From: Planctomycetota bacterium
GTDB taxonomy: Bacteria; Planctomycetota; MHYJ01; JACPRB01
Length of the DNA stretch: 10,429 bases
Reading direction: 5' to 3'
NCBI GenBank assembly: GCA_023261405.1
Contig: JAHFOZ010000160.1
Location: 1-10,429, forward strand
Below are positions 1 to 7,182 of the stretch, piece after piece (position 1 is the first letter of the stretch; each line of letters opens with the position of its first letter). Under the pieces are notes generated by a model. The model searched no databases, was not told the origin of the DNA, and was given only the letters and a program-made list of their open reading frames with translations. The position numbers were made by a program, and so were the translations under genes.

Positions 1-660
1 CGAGAGCGACTGTCCGGGGCCGTACACGTTGAAGAAGCGCAGGATCGTGACGGGAGTCCGGTAGAGGGAGCCGAAGGCGGCGGCGAGCGATTCCTGGGCC
101 GACTTCGTGACGGCGTAGATCGACGCCGGCGCCGACCCGTCGTCCTCCCGCGTCGGCACGGAGGAGATCCTGCCGCCGCAGCCCGGACAGGCCGGTTCCC
201 ACCGTGAGCGGGTGACCGACGTGGCCGTCCGTACGCGGGGCCTCACCCGCCCGCAGCGCCGGCACCGCGCGGCGCCTTCTCCGTAGCTCGTGTTGGAGCC
301 GGCGATCACGACCTGCTTCACGGTGTGGCGCTCGTTGGCCAGCACGTCGAGCAGGCAGGCGGTGCCTCCCACATTGACGTCGGCATAGCGCCGGATCTCG
401 TACTGCGACTGCCCCACCCCCACCGCGGCGGCCAGGTGGACCACCGCGTCCGCCCCGCGGACGCACGACTTCATCACCGCGCGGTCCCGGACATCGCCCT
501 GGCGGAGACGCGCCCCGGGGACCGGAGGGACGGAGCTCCCCCGGCCGTGGACCTGCGGATCGAGGAGGTCCAGCCGGACGACCCCGTGGCCCGCGGCCCG
601 GAGGGCGCGCGCGACCGCGGAGCCGATGAATCCCGCGCCGCCCGTCACCAGGATCTTCAC
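1..660 (-). CDS. NAD-dependent sugar-nucleotide epimerase, dTDP-L-rhamnose 4-epimerase-like, with zinc-knuckle insertion (3' end cut by window edge)
   Basis: Extended short-chain dehydrogenase of the NAD-dependent epimerase/dehydratase family. It would act in the cytoplasm on a nucleotide sugar for surface polysaccharide. The 220 visible residues begin with the Rossmann motif GGAGFIG (7-13), then D30 at the end of beta 2, HLAA (75-78), GSNTSYG (121-127, with S122 in the catalytic Ser/Thr position) and SIYAVTKSAQE with catalytic Y182 and K186. After the YGEG segment there is an insertion with C133-x2-C136 and C158-x2-C161, a zinc-knuckle-like pair. From memory, this insertion is typical of proteins annotated as dTDP-L-rhamnose 4-epimerase, so I favour that substrate, but the sugar specificity is inference. 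The start is GTG at 658-660, giving VKILVTGG, with a GGAG ribosome site 6 nt upstream. It lies 13 bp downstream of the GT39-like gene and is probably cotranscribed. The C-terminal third or so is outside the window. Confidence 0.88.
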   Translation of the reverse strand, partial: MKILVTGGAGFIGSAVARALRAAGHGVVRLDLLDPQVHGRGSSVPPVPGARLRQGDVRDRAVMKSCVRGADAVVHLAAAVGVGQSQYEIRRYADVNVGGTACLLDVLANERHTVKQVVIAGSNTSYGEGAARCRRCGRVRPRVRTATSVTRSRWEPACPGCGGRISSVPTREDDGSAPASIYAVTKSAQESLAAAFGSLYRTPVTILRFFNVYGPGQSLS

Positions 661-677
661 GGTCCGCTCCGTTTCAT
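657..677 (-). other. Possible 6-codon bridging mini-ORF between the GT39-like gene and the epimerase
   Basis: An ATG at 675-677 overlaps the TGA stop of the GT39-like gene in an ATGA arrangement. It reads MKRSGP and then a TGA that overlaps the GTG start of the epimerase (GTGA). It could pass terminating ribosomes from one gene to the next, but it is short enough to be chance. It is listed as a possible coupling device, not as a gene. Confidence 0.2.
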
Positions 678-2323
678 GGCGTGGATTTCCGGCGCCAGAC
701 CGTAAGGCTGTAGCCCCAGACGGCGGGCCGGACCCAGGCCTGCTCGTAACCGGCATAGACGCGCGCCGCGAAGGCGCCCTCTCCGCCCAGCGTGACCGTA
801 TGCACGACGATCCAGCCTGGGGCTTCGCGGTCCACGGACTTCGCGCCCACGGGGATGCAGCGCTGCGGATCGCGGATGTAGAACGCCACGGTCTTGGAGT
901 CGTGCGCCAGTCCGACCCGGTCGGTGCCCGGCTGGGCGGAAAGGAATTCGGCCGCGCCCTTGAAGTCGAGCTTTCCCCGGGAGTGGTAGACGCCGAGGGA
1001 GCAGGCGTGGGCCAGGGCGAGCCCGGCCACGAGCGTCCACGCGGCGATCCCACCCGCCCGCCCGCGCCCGCCCAGCCAGGATATCCCTGCGGCCTGTGCC
1101 ATCGCGATCGGCGGGAGGAGCTGGATGTAGAACCGGGAGTTGTTGACATCGAGACCCGCGCTCCAGAGCGTGAAGGCGCCGACCCCGGCGAGGATGAGAC
1201 CCCAATCGCGGTCGCGAAGCCAGAGGGGCACGAGGCCGAGGGCCGTAAGGGCCCAGGCGGCGCTCATGACCCAGGACGGCAGGTACGCCACCGAAAAGTC
1301 CCCGGGAACCAGCACGAAGGGATGCGCGTACGCCTCCCCCGGCTCCCCGCCTTCGTGCCGCGCGCCCCCTTGCACCGCAAGGACGGTGGCCAGGTTCGGG
1401 CTGTAGAGGAGGAGCGAGAGGAATCCGGCCGCCCCGAAGGCCAGGGCGGCGCGACGCACGAGGGGGCGTTCCTCCCGGGCCCCGAGGAAACCCGTCGTCA
1501 CGGCCGCCGCCAGGAAGCCGCAGAGCACCGCCACGTTGTAGAGTCGCGCATAGACCAGGAAGACGGAGACGGCCACCGCCCATCGGAACGCCGATGCCGA
1601 GGGCCTGACGCGGAGTTCGCGGTACACCCAGAAGAGGGCGGACACCCCGAAGAGGGCCATGGAGTAGGAGCGCGCCTCCTGGCCGTAGCTCACGGCCAGG
1701 GAGGAGAGGGCCAGGACCAGGCCGCCGAGGAGCGCAGCCCGCCGGTCCATGGACCCTCTGAGGGCGCCATAGAGGGCGACCGGCGCGGCCGATCCGAAAA
1801 GCAGCGCCGGGAGGCGCAGCCCGACCTCGTTGAGGCCGCACAGCTTGACCCCGCCCCAGGCCAGGAGGCTGTAGAGCACGTGGTTCGTGAGTCCGGTGTA
1901 CCGTGTGGCGATCACCAGGGGACCGTGGCGGATCCACTCCACGGCCGTGTACCACTCGTCGTGCTGGAGGCTGCGGGTGATCCCCACGAGCCGCACGCCC
2001 AGGGCGAGGAGGAAGAGGCCCGCCCCGATCGCGAGGTCGGCGCGGTCGTGTGGGCGCGGTCCGCCGGGCGGGGGCCAGGGCTCGAGGAGCGCACGGCGCA
2101 GGCGGGGCCAGGCGAGGGCCAGGAGGCCGTTCGCGGCCAGGGCCAGGCGGAGCCAGACCACCCCGCCCGCGTAGTGATCGTGGAAATCACGGACCGTGTT
2201 GAAGCGGGCGGCCGCCGCATCGAGGAGGGCCTCCCAGGGAAGGAGCATCGCGATCAGGAGCGCGACGGTGCCGGTCCACTGGAGCGGCGTGACGAAGCGA
2301 AGCCATGCCGGCAGGCGATTCAA
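674..2323 (-). CDS. GT39/PMT-like integral membrane glycosyltransferase
   Basis: Polytopic membrane protein of 549 residues resembling the GT39/ArnT (PMT_2) class. These enzymes move a sugar from a polyprenyl-phosphate carrier to an acceptor on the outer face of the inner membrane. After a hydrophobic N-terminal part (about 18-80) comes the family pattern: a membrane helix, RLVGITRSLQ, then HDEWYT (121-126), whose acidic pair D122/E123 matches the catalytic Asp in the first periplasmic loop. Further family signatures are TNHVLYSLLA (146-155), LRLPALLFG (169-177) and GQEARSYSM (214-222). Several more hydrophobic segments follow, ending in a soluble tail of about 120 residues, probably periplasmic. 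The start is TTG at 2321-2323, supported by an AGGAGG ribosome site at 2333-2338 with 9-nt spacing. Sugar and acceptor cannot be told. The neighbouring epimerase and O-antigen-type gene place it in polysaccharide or lipid-carrier glycan work. Confidence 0.82.
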   Translation of the reverse strand: MNRLPAWLRFVTPLQWTGTVALLIAMLLPWEALLDAAAARFNTVRDFHDHYAGGVVWLRLALAANGLLALAWPRLRRALLEPWPPPGGPRPHDRADLAIGAGLFLLALGVRLVGITRSLQHDEWYTAVEWIRHGPLVIATRYTGLTNHVLYSLLAWGGVKLCGLNEVGLRLPALLFGSAAPVALYGALRGSMDRRAALLGGLVLALSSLAVSYGQEARSYSMALFGVSALFWVYRELRVRPSASAFRWAVAVSVFLVYARLYNVAVLCGFLAAAVTTGFLGAREERPLVRRAALAFGAAGFLSLLLYSPNLATVLAVQGGARHEGGEPGEAYAHPFVLVPGDFSVAYLPSWVMSAAWALTALGLVPLWLRDRDWGLILAGVGAFTLWSAGLDVNNSRFYIQLLPPIAMAQAAGISWLGGRGRAGGIAAWTLVAGLALAHACSLGVYHSRGKLDFKGAAEFLSAQPGTDRVGLAHDSKTVAFYIRDPQRCIPVGAKSVDREAPGWIVVHTVTLGGEGAFAARVYAGYEQAWVRPAVWGYSLTVWRRKSTP

Positions 2324-2350
2324 CGGGTCCCCCCTCCTCCCTATATTATC
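2324..2350 (-). promoter_or_regulatory. Promoter -10 and ribosome binding site of the GT39-like gene
   Basis: Reading the minus strand, an AT-rich block GATAATATAG (2341-2350) stands out from GC-rich surroundings and can serve as a -10 element. It is followed by AGGAGG (2333-2338) placed 9 nt before the TTG start. No convincing -35 box was seen 16-18 nt upstream. The ribosome site is strong and decides the TTG start. The promoter call is weaker. Confidence 0.5.
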
Positions 2351-2409
2351 GGCACGGGGGGGAGCGCTCTTCCGGGAATCGCGTGCGCGCAGGACGCTCC
2401 AAAGTCCGA

Positions 2410-2427
2410 TATAATTGGGAGAGTCTG
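2410..2427 (+). promoter_or_regulatory. Promoter -10 (TATAAT) and purine-rich site before the O-antigen ligase-like gene
   Basis: A perfect TATAAT (2410-2415) lies only 12 nt before the ATG at 2428. A GGGAGAG stretch (2417-2423) lies between them at Shine-Dalgarno distance. If TATAAT is the -10 box, transcription would begin near 2421-2423 and most of GGGAGAG would not be in the mRNA, leaving a 5-7 nt leader. No -35 box is visible at 2387-2392. Together with the block at 2341-2350 this forms a divergent promoter pair. Confidence 0.5.
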
Positions 2428-3840
2428 ATGCATCACGAGGGCCTGAAAGAGCTTACCTCATCCACCGCCACGCTGCAGAAGATCGTCTCGCTCGTGGCGA
2501 CGATCGGCTTCATCGCCTACCTGGCCTGGTCGTTCAACACGGGCGCCGAGGGGGAGGTGATCTTCTACCAGATCGCCGCGGCCCTCGCCGGGGTGGTCTA
2601 TCTCCTGACGTTCATGGACGTGATCCTCGGGCTCGCCTTCCTGATCGCGTGCATCGGACTTTCGCCGGAGATCTCCCTGGTGGGGCTGCACGACCTGCGA
2701 CTCGAGGACTTCGTGGTCCCCGCCCTTCTCCTGGCCTGGATGACGCGAGCCTCCTACGCCCGCGAGACGCTGGCGCCGCTCCAGATCAAGGGGCCCCTCC
2801 TGGCCTACTTCGCGGCGATCATGATGGCCACCCTGGTGGGATTGGCCGCCGACACGACCCCGTCGGAGCGGGCCTTCCTGACGCTGGCCAAGCACGTGGA
2901 GTACTTCGCCATCTTCCTGCTCATCATCAACAATGTCCGGACCGAGGGCGAATTCCGGGCCCTCGTGACGTTCTCCATCATGATCGCGATGATGGCGGCG
3001 CTCCTGGGAGCGGGCCGCGCCGCCGATGATGGTTCCGCCCGCCTCCACGGTCCAGAGGGGGAGACGGCCAACATCTTCGGAGGCTACCTGACGCTTCACG
3101 TGGCGGTCGCCGTCGGCCTCTTCCTCCACTCCACGAACATCCCCGCGCGCGCCTCCGCCAGCGTGGCCATCCTGGTGATCGGAACCGCCCTGCTCTTCAC
3201 CTACTCGCGCACCTCGTATGGAGCCCTGTTCCTGGCGGTCGCGATTTTCGGGTTGATCAAGAACCGGCGCCTGCTCCTCATCGTGCTCCTCGTGTCGGTC
3301 CTCTTCCCCCTGCTGGCGCCGGAGGCGGTCCAGGAGCGGATGGCCACGATGACTCCCCTCGCCACCGGAGGCCCCGGTCCCAGCTCGTGGATCTCCCGCA
3401 TCCTGGCCTGGGATGACGTCTTCCGGAAGGTCTTCGACAGCAGCCCCCTCCTGGGGTTCGGGCTGGGCTCGGTCCGCCTGGGTGACGTGGACAGCGAGTA
3501 TGTCCGCATCCTCAGCGACACGGGCCTTGTGGGAGTCCTGCTGTTCGCCTGGATCCTGCTGCGTCTGCTCCTCCGAGCCAACGCCAGCTATGCCGCGCTC
3601 CCCCCCTCCGGGTTCGCCAGGGGCTACGCCGCGGGCTACCTCATCGCCCTCGTGGCGATGACGATCCATGCCTTCGCAGCGACCAGCTTCACCGCGATCC
3701 GGACCATGGAGTGCTTCATGCTCCTCACGGGCTTCGCCATCTGCCTCGCCAACCGCCGCGTGGAATGGGGCTTGGACCTGCCGGCAAGCCTTCCGGAGTT
3801 GTCCCCTGCGCAGGACGCCCCCACCCCCGCCGTTCGCTGA
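2428..3840 (+). CDS. O-antigen ligase/polymerase-like (Wzy/WaaL superfamily) membrane protein
   Basis: Polytopic inner-membrane protein of 470 residues with about ten or more hydrophobic segments. The O-antigen ligase superfamily either joins lipid-carrier-bound glycan to an acceptor (WaaL) or polymerises repeat units (Wzy) on the periplasmic face. Family signs include LLFTYSRTSYGALFLAV in the middle, then a periplasmic loop with WISRILAWDDVF. Next come SPLLGFGLGS and DSEYVRILSDTGLVGVLLF, the Wzy_C-type pattern of a glycine-rich turn followed by a G-x-x-G helix. The usual His or Asn in the loop after the glycine-rich turn is replaced by DSEY, so ligase or polymerase activity cannot be assigned. 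The start is taken as ATG 2428 (MHHEGLKELTS), just before the first membrane helix. An upstream in-frame ATG at 2305 would run through the promoter region and into the divergent gene. It is divergent from the GT39-like gene and converges on hslU with a 16-bp gap. Confidence 0.8.
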   Translation: MHHEGLKELTSSTATLQKIVSLVATIGFIAYLAWSFNTGAEGEVIFYQIAAALAGVVYLLTFMDVILGLAFLIACIGLSPEISLVGLHDLRLEDFVVPALLLAWMTRASYARETLAPLQIKGPLLAYFAAIMMATLVGLAADTTPSERAFLTLAKHVEYFAIFLLIINNVRTEGEFRALVTFSIMIAMMAALLGAGRAADDGSARLHGPEGETANIFGGYLTLHVAVAVGLFLHSTNIPARASASVAILVIGTALLFTYSRTSYGALFLAVAIFGLIKNRRLLLIVLLVSVLFPLLAPEAVQERMATMTPLATGGPGPSSWISRILAWDDVFRKVFDSSPLLGFGLGSVRLGDVDSEYVRILSDTGLVGVLLFAWILLRLLLRANASYAALPPSGFARGYAAGYLIALVAMTIHAFAATSFTAIRTMECFMLLTGFAICLANRRVEWGLDLPASLPELSPAQDAPTPAVR

Positions 3841-3851
3841 CTCGTGGCGGG
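3826..3851. terminator. Possible bidirectional hairpin between convergent genes
   Basis: CCCGCC (3826-3831) pairs perfectly with GGCGGG (3846-3851) around a 14-nt loop that contains the stop codon of the O-antigen ligase-like gene. It lies across the 16-bp gap between two convergent genes, where a shared terminator would be useful. There is no U-tract on either side, so intrinsic termination is uncertain. Confidence 0.3.
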
Positions 3852-3856
3852 TCTGC

Positions 3857-5206
<1,350 letters not shown>

Positions 5207-5214
5207 GATCGCGC

Positions 5215-5242
5215 ACTCTACCAGAACGCGCAGGGCTGTCAA
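5215..5242 (-). promoter_or_regulatory. Promoter of hslU (TTGACA, 16 bp, TAGAGT), likely leaderless
   Basis: On the minus strand a consensus -35 TTGACA (5237-5242) is followed after 16 bp by TAGAGT (5215-5220). The hslU ATG comes 8 nt later, so the transcript would start within one or two bases of the start codon. No Shine-Dalgarno is present. The -35 box overlaps the TGA stop codon of the methyltransferase gene (5239-5241). This would give hslU its own transcription besides read-through from hslV. Confidence 0.6.
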
Positions 5243-5844
5243 CGGCGGTGCGCGACGAGCCCGTAGTCTCCGTAGAAGGTGAGAGGGAACCGCGTGCCAA
5301 GCAGGAAGGCCATGCGCCCGAGGCCGCGGCGGCCGGAGGGTTCAAGACCCGCCTCCCGGAGGAGGGCTTCGAGATCCCGAGGTGTGTAGACCCGGAGATG
5401 CGGCCCGCCTGAGATCCGGATCCGGAAAAGCCGGGTGCGCCAGTACGCGGGGTTGGGCGTGGTGAGGAGGACCAGGCCGCCGGGCCGGAGCACGCGGCGC
5501 GCCTCGCGGAGGAAGCTCCGACCGTCGGCCTCGGCAAGGTGCTCGATGAACTCCGCGGCGAACACCACATCGAACCGGCGGTCGCCGAAAGGCAGGAGGG
5601 CCGCGTTCCCCGCCACCCGGCCGCGGTAGCCGGGACCGATCCGGCGCAGGTAGTCCTCCACGACATCCAGCCCCACGAGCCGGTTCCCGGGCGCCAGGAA
5701 CGGCCCGGCCTCCCCCGCCGCGCAGCCGACCTCGAGGACGTCCTTGCCCTCCCCCGTGAATCTGCGGCCGAAGCGCGATCTCTGCTCGCGGAGCGGGTCG
5801 GGCCGATCCCAGAGCCCGCGGTTGAGGTCGGCGTACTCCGCCAT
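5239..5844 (-). CDS. Class I SAM-dependent methyltransferase located between hslV and hslU
   Basis: Small Rossmann-fold methyltransferase of 201 residues. Motif I is VLEVGCAAGEAGPF (36-49), which binds S-adenosylmethionine. GLD (58-60) supplies the acidic residue for the ribose, followed by FDVVFAAEFIEHL (91-103) and LRPGGLVLLTTPNP (119-132), the standard order of the Methyltransf_11 class. The C-terminal part is short and ends FYGDYGLVAHRR. No membrane or other domain is seen. The substrate is unknown; proteins of this type modify small molecules, lipids, sugars or proteins. The start is ATG 5844 (MAEYADLNRG), 11 bp after the hslV stop. The gene lies inside what is normally a two-gene hslVU operon and its stop overlaps the hslU -35 box. 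A role tied to the protease, or simple hitch-hiking from the polysaccharide region, are both open. Confidence 0.88.
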   Translation of the reverse strand: MAEYADLNRGLWDRPDPLREQRSRFGRRFTGEGKDVLEVGCAAGEAGPFLAPGNRLVGLDVVEDYLRRIGPGYRGRVAGNAALLPFGDRRFDVVFAAEFIEHLAEADGRSFLREARRVLRPGGLVLLTTPNPAYWRTRLFRIRISGGPHLRVYTPRDLEALLREAGLEPSGRRGLGRMAFLLGTRFPLTFYGDYGLVAHRR

Positions 5845-5855
5845 CGACGGCGCGC

Positions 5856-6374
5856 TCAGAGCTCCTCGATGTGGATGCGGTCGTTGGTGTAGATGCAGAG
5901 CGCCGCCGCAATCCCGAGCGCCTCGCGCACGATCTCGCCGGGCTTGAGGCCGGAGTGCTTCACGAGCGCCCGCGCGGCGGCCACGGCCATGGGGCCGCCC
6001 GAGCCGATCCCCGCCACGCCGTCGTCGGACTCGATGACATCGCCCTGCCCGGAAACCAGGAGCGTGCGCTCCCGATCCGCCACGATCAAGAGCGATTCCA
6101 GGCGCCGCAGCACCTTGTCGGTGCGCCACTCGCGCGCGAGCTCGACCGCGGCCTTGGCCGCGTTCCCCTGCGATTTCTTCAGCATGCCCTCGAACTTGTC
6201 CAGGAGGGCCATGGCGTCCGCCGTGCCCCCGGCGAAGCCGGCGAGCACCTTCCCCTCGTGGAGCCGGCGGATCTTGAGGGCATCGTGCTTGACGACCGTG
6301 GCCCCGTGGGTCACCTGCCCGTCGCCCCCGAGGGCCACGGCGCCGCCCTGCCGCACCGCGAGGATCGTGGTCAT
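5856..6374 (-). CDS. hslV: HslV, threonine peptidase subunit of the HslVU protease
   Basis: Proteasome-beta-like peptidase, 172 residues, the normal length for HslV. It forms a double hexameric ring that degrades proteins delivered by HslU. The sequence begins MTTILAVRQGG: after Met removal, Thr becomes the N-terminal nucleophile. GDGQVT (18-23), KIRRLHEGKVLAGFAGGTADA (about 34-54), WRTDKVLRRLESLLIVAD and GIGSGGPMAVAAARAL are all family hallmarks, and no catalytic residue appears lost. The start is fixed by the required N-terminal Thr. No Shine-Dalgarno is visible; a promoter with a -10 box 9 nt upstream suggests a leaderless mRNA. It is the first gene of the minus-strand group hslV, methyltransferase, hslU. 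Confidence 0.96.
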   Translation of the reverse strand: MTTILAVRQGGAVALGGDGQVTHGATVVKHDALKIRRLHEGKVLAGFAGGTADAMALLDKFEGMLKKSQGNAAKAAVELAREWRTDKVLRRLESLLIVADRERTLLVSGQGDVIESDDGVAGIGSGGPMAVAAARALVKHSGLKPGEIVREALGIAAALCIYTNDRIHIEEL

Positions 6375-6383
6375 TGAGGATGG

Positions 6384-6412
6384 ATTCTAGGCGCGCCCTG
6401 CAGTCTCATCAA
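6384..6412 (-). promoter_or_regulatory. Promoter of hslV (TTGATG, 17 bp, TAGAAT), likely leaderless
   Basis: On the minus strand TTGATG (6407-6412) and TAGAAT (6384-6389) are separated by exactly 17 bp, a good housekeeping sigma pattern. The hslV ATG follows 9 nt after the -10 box, so transcription should begin about 2-3 nt before it. No purine-rich ribosome site lies in the 9 nt. No CIRCE-type heat-shock operator was seen. Confidence 0.6.
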
Positions 6413-6441
6413 GCGCATTCCGCAGAGAAGCTGTCGAAACC

Positions 6442-6469
6442 CCAAACTTCCCATCAAGGGGAAACTTGG
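6442..6469. repeat. Imperfect inverted repeat in the hslV-tmk intergenic region
   Basis: Arms CCAAACTTCCC (6442-6452) and GGGAAACTTGG (6459-6469) form a 4-bp outer and 5-bp inner stem around two mismatches, with a 6-nt loop ATCAAG. It lies between the two divergent promoters. It could be an operator or part of a larger structured element with the hairpin just downstream. Function unknown. Confidence 0.4.
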
Positions 6470-6473
6470 TTCA

Positions 6474-6513
6474 GCGGCCCCATTTGAGTCATCGACGAGA
6501 CCTCAAGGGCCGC
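6474..6513. repeat. Bulged hairpin in the hslV-tmk intergenic region
   Basis: GCGGCCC (6474-6480) pairs perfectly with GGGCCGC (6507-6513). Inside it TTGAG (6484-6488) pairs perfectly with CTCAA (6502-6506), with a 3-nt CAT bulge on the left side. Two further pairs (TC 6489-6490 with GA 6499-6500) are possible past a one-base bulge, leaving an 8-nt loop. No T-tract follows on either strand, so a terminator is unlikely. It lies between the -35 boxes of hslV and tmk, outside both predicted mRNAs. Confidence 0.5.
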
Positions 6514-6536
6514 CCGGCCCGCCCCCGATCGAGAGG

Positions 6537-6564
6537 TTGCAAACACCTCCCATTACCGTAAGAT
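6537..6564 (+). promoter_or_regulatory. Promoter of the tmk operon (TTGCAA, 16 bp, TAAGAT), likely leaderless
   Basis: TTGCAA (6537-6542) and TAAGAT (6559-6564) are spaced by 16 bp and end 6 nt before the tmk ATG at 6571, so the transcript would begin at or next to the start codon. There is no convincing Shine-Dalgarno. A small dyad GAGGT-N7-ACCTC (6533-6549) overlaps the -35 box and could be an operator, though arms this short may be chance. Confidence 0.5.
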
Positions 6565-6570
6565 AGGCCC

Positions 6571-7182
6571 ATGCGCGGGCGGTTCATCGTGGTGGAGGGC
6601 ATCGACGGATCCGGAAAATCCACTCTCGCCGCGAGGCTCGCCGAAGACCTCGCCCTCCGGGGCCGCCGCGTGCTCCGCACACGCGAGCCGGGCGGGACGC
6701 GGATCGGCGAAAGGGTGCGCGGCCTCCTCCTCAACGCGGACCATTCCGAGATGGTCCCCCTCACGGAGTTTTTCCTCTTCATGGCCAGCCGCGCGCAGCT
6801 CGTGGAGCAGGTGATCCGTCCGGCGCTCCGGCGCGGGATGGACGTCGTGTGCGACCGCTACTACTACTCGACGGCGGCCTACCAGGGGGCGGCGGGAGGC
6901 GTGGGCATCCCGGGCGTCCTCCACATCGCCGAGAAGGTGGCGCGCTTCGAGCGCCCCGACGTCGTGGCGCTCCTCGATCTCCCCCCCGCGACCGCGCGCG
7001 CCCGGAGATCGGGTCCCGGCGATCGCGTGGAGCGCAAGGGGCTCGTCTACCAGAAGCGCGTGCGGCAGGGCTTCCTCTCCATCGCCCGGCGCGAACGGCG
7101 TCGCTTCCGCGTGATCGACGCCGCGCGGCCCGTGGAGGAGGTCTTCCGCGATCTCCGGAAGGCGGTGGACCGTGCCCTTTGA
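6571..7182 (+). CDS. tmk: Thymidylate (dTMP) kinase
   Basis: Cytoplasmic kinase that phosphorylates dTMP to dTDP with ATP, needed for dTTP supply. At 203 residues it has the usual length. The P-loop GIDGSGKST (10-18) opens the protein, followed by REPGGT (38-43), which contacts the nucleotide monophosphate, and the DRYYYSTAAYQG segment (95-106) with the family's DR[YH] motif. An arginine-rich lid region follows (about 143-155), then YQKRVRQGFLSIA near the end. The ATG at 6571 fits the family start (MRGRFIVVEG). It is the first gene of a five-gene plus-strand run and overlaps holB by 11 bp, so translation of the two is probably coupled. Pairing of tmk with holB is common in bacteria. Confidence 0.96.
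   Translation: MRGRFIVVEGIDGSGKSTLAARLAEDLALRGRRVLRTREPGGTRIGERVRGLLLNADHSEMVPLTEFFLFMASRAQLVEQVIRPALRRGMDVVCDRYYYSTAAYQGAAGGVGIPGVLHIAEKVARFERPDVVALLDLPPATARARRSGPGDRVERKGLVYQKRVRQGFLSIARRERRRFRVIDAARPVEEVFRDLRKAVDRAL

Larger units (their letters stand above)
6375..6570. other. Divergent intergenic region hslV/tmk
   Basis: The longest non-coding stretch in the window, 196 bp. It holds a promoter for hslV at its left end, a promoter for tmk at its right end, and two adjacent inverted repeats in the middle (listed separately). No tRNA, rRNA or protein-coding start was seen. It is somewhat less GC-rich than the genes at 6420-6470. Confidence 0.8.

Noticed and set aside
657..1955. 432-residue minus-strand open frame
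   Set aside because: Overlaps the GT39-like gene in another frame; Arg/Gly/Pro-rich with no domain.
626..2428. 600-residue plus-strand open frame
   Set aside because: It is antisense to the GT39-like gene, is rich in Arg, Gly, Glu and Pro with no recognisable domain, and is typical of open antisense frames in high-GC DNA.
5207..5242. N-terminal extension of hslU from TTG 5242
   Set aside because: Adds 12 residues not typical of HslU, and the TTG is the start of a consensus -35 box.
6474..6513. Intrinsic terminator for hslV or tmk
   Set aside because: It lies upstream of both genes and no T-tract follows on either strand.
6375..6570. CIRCE heat-shock operator or tRNA
   Set aside because: No TTAGCACTC-N9-GAGTGCTAA pattern and no cloverleaf or TTCGA-type T-loop was found.
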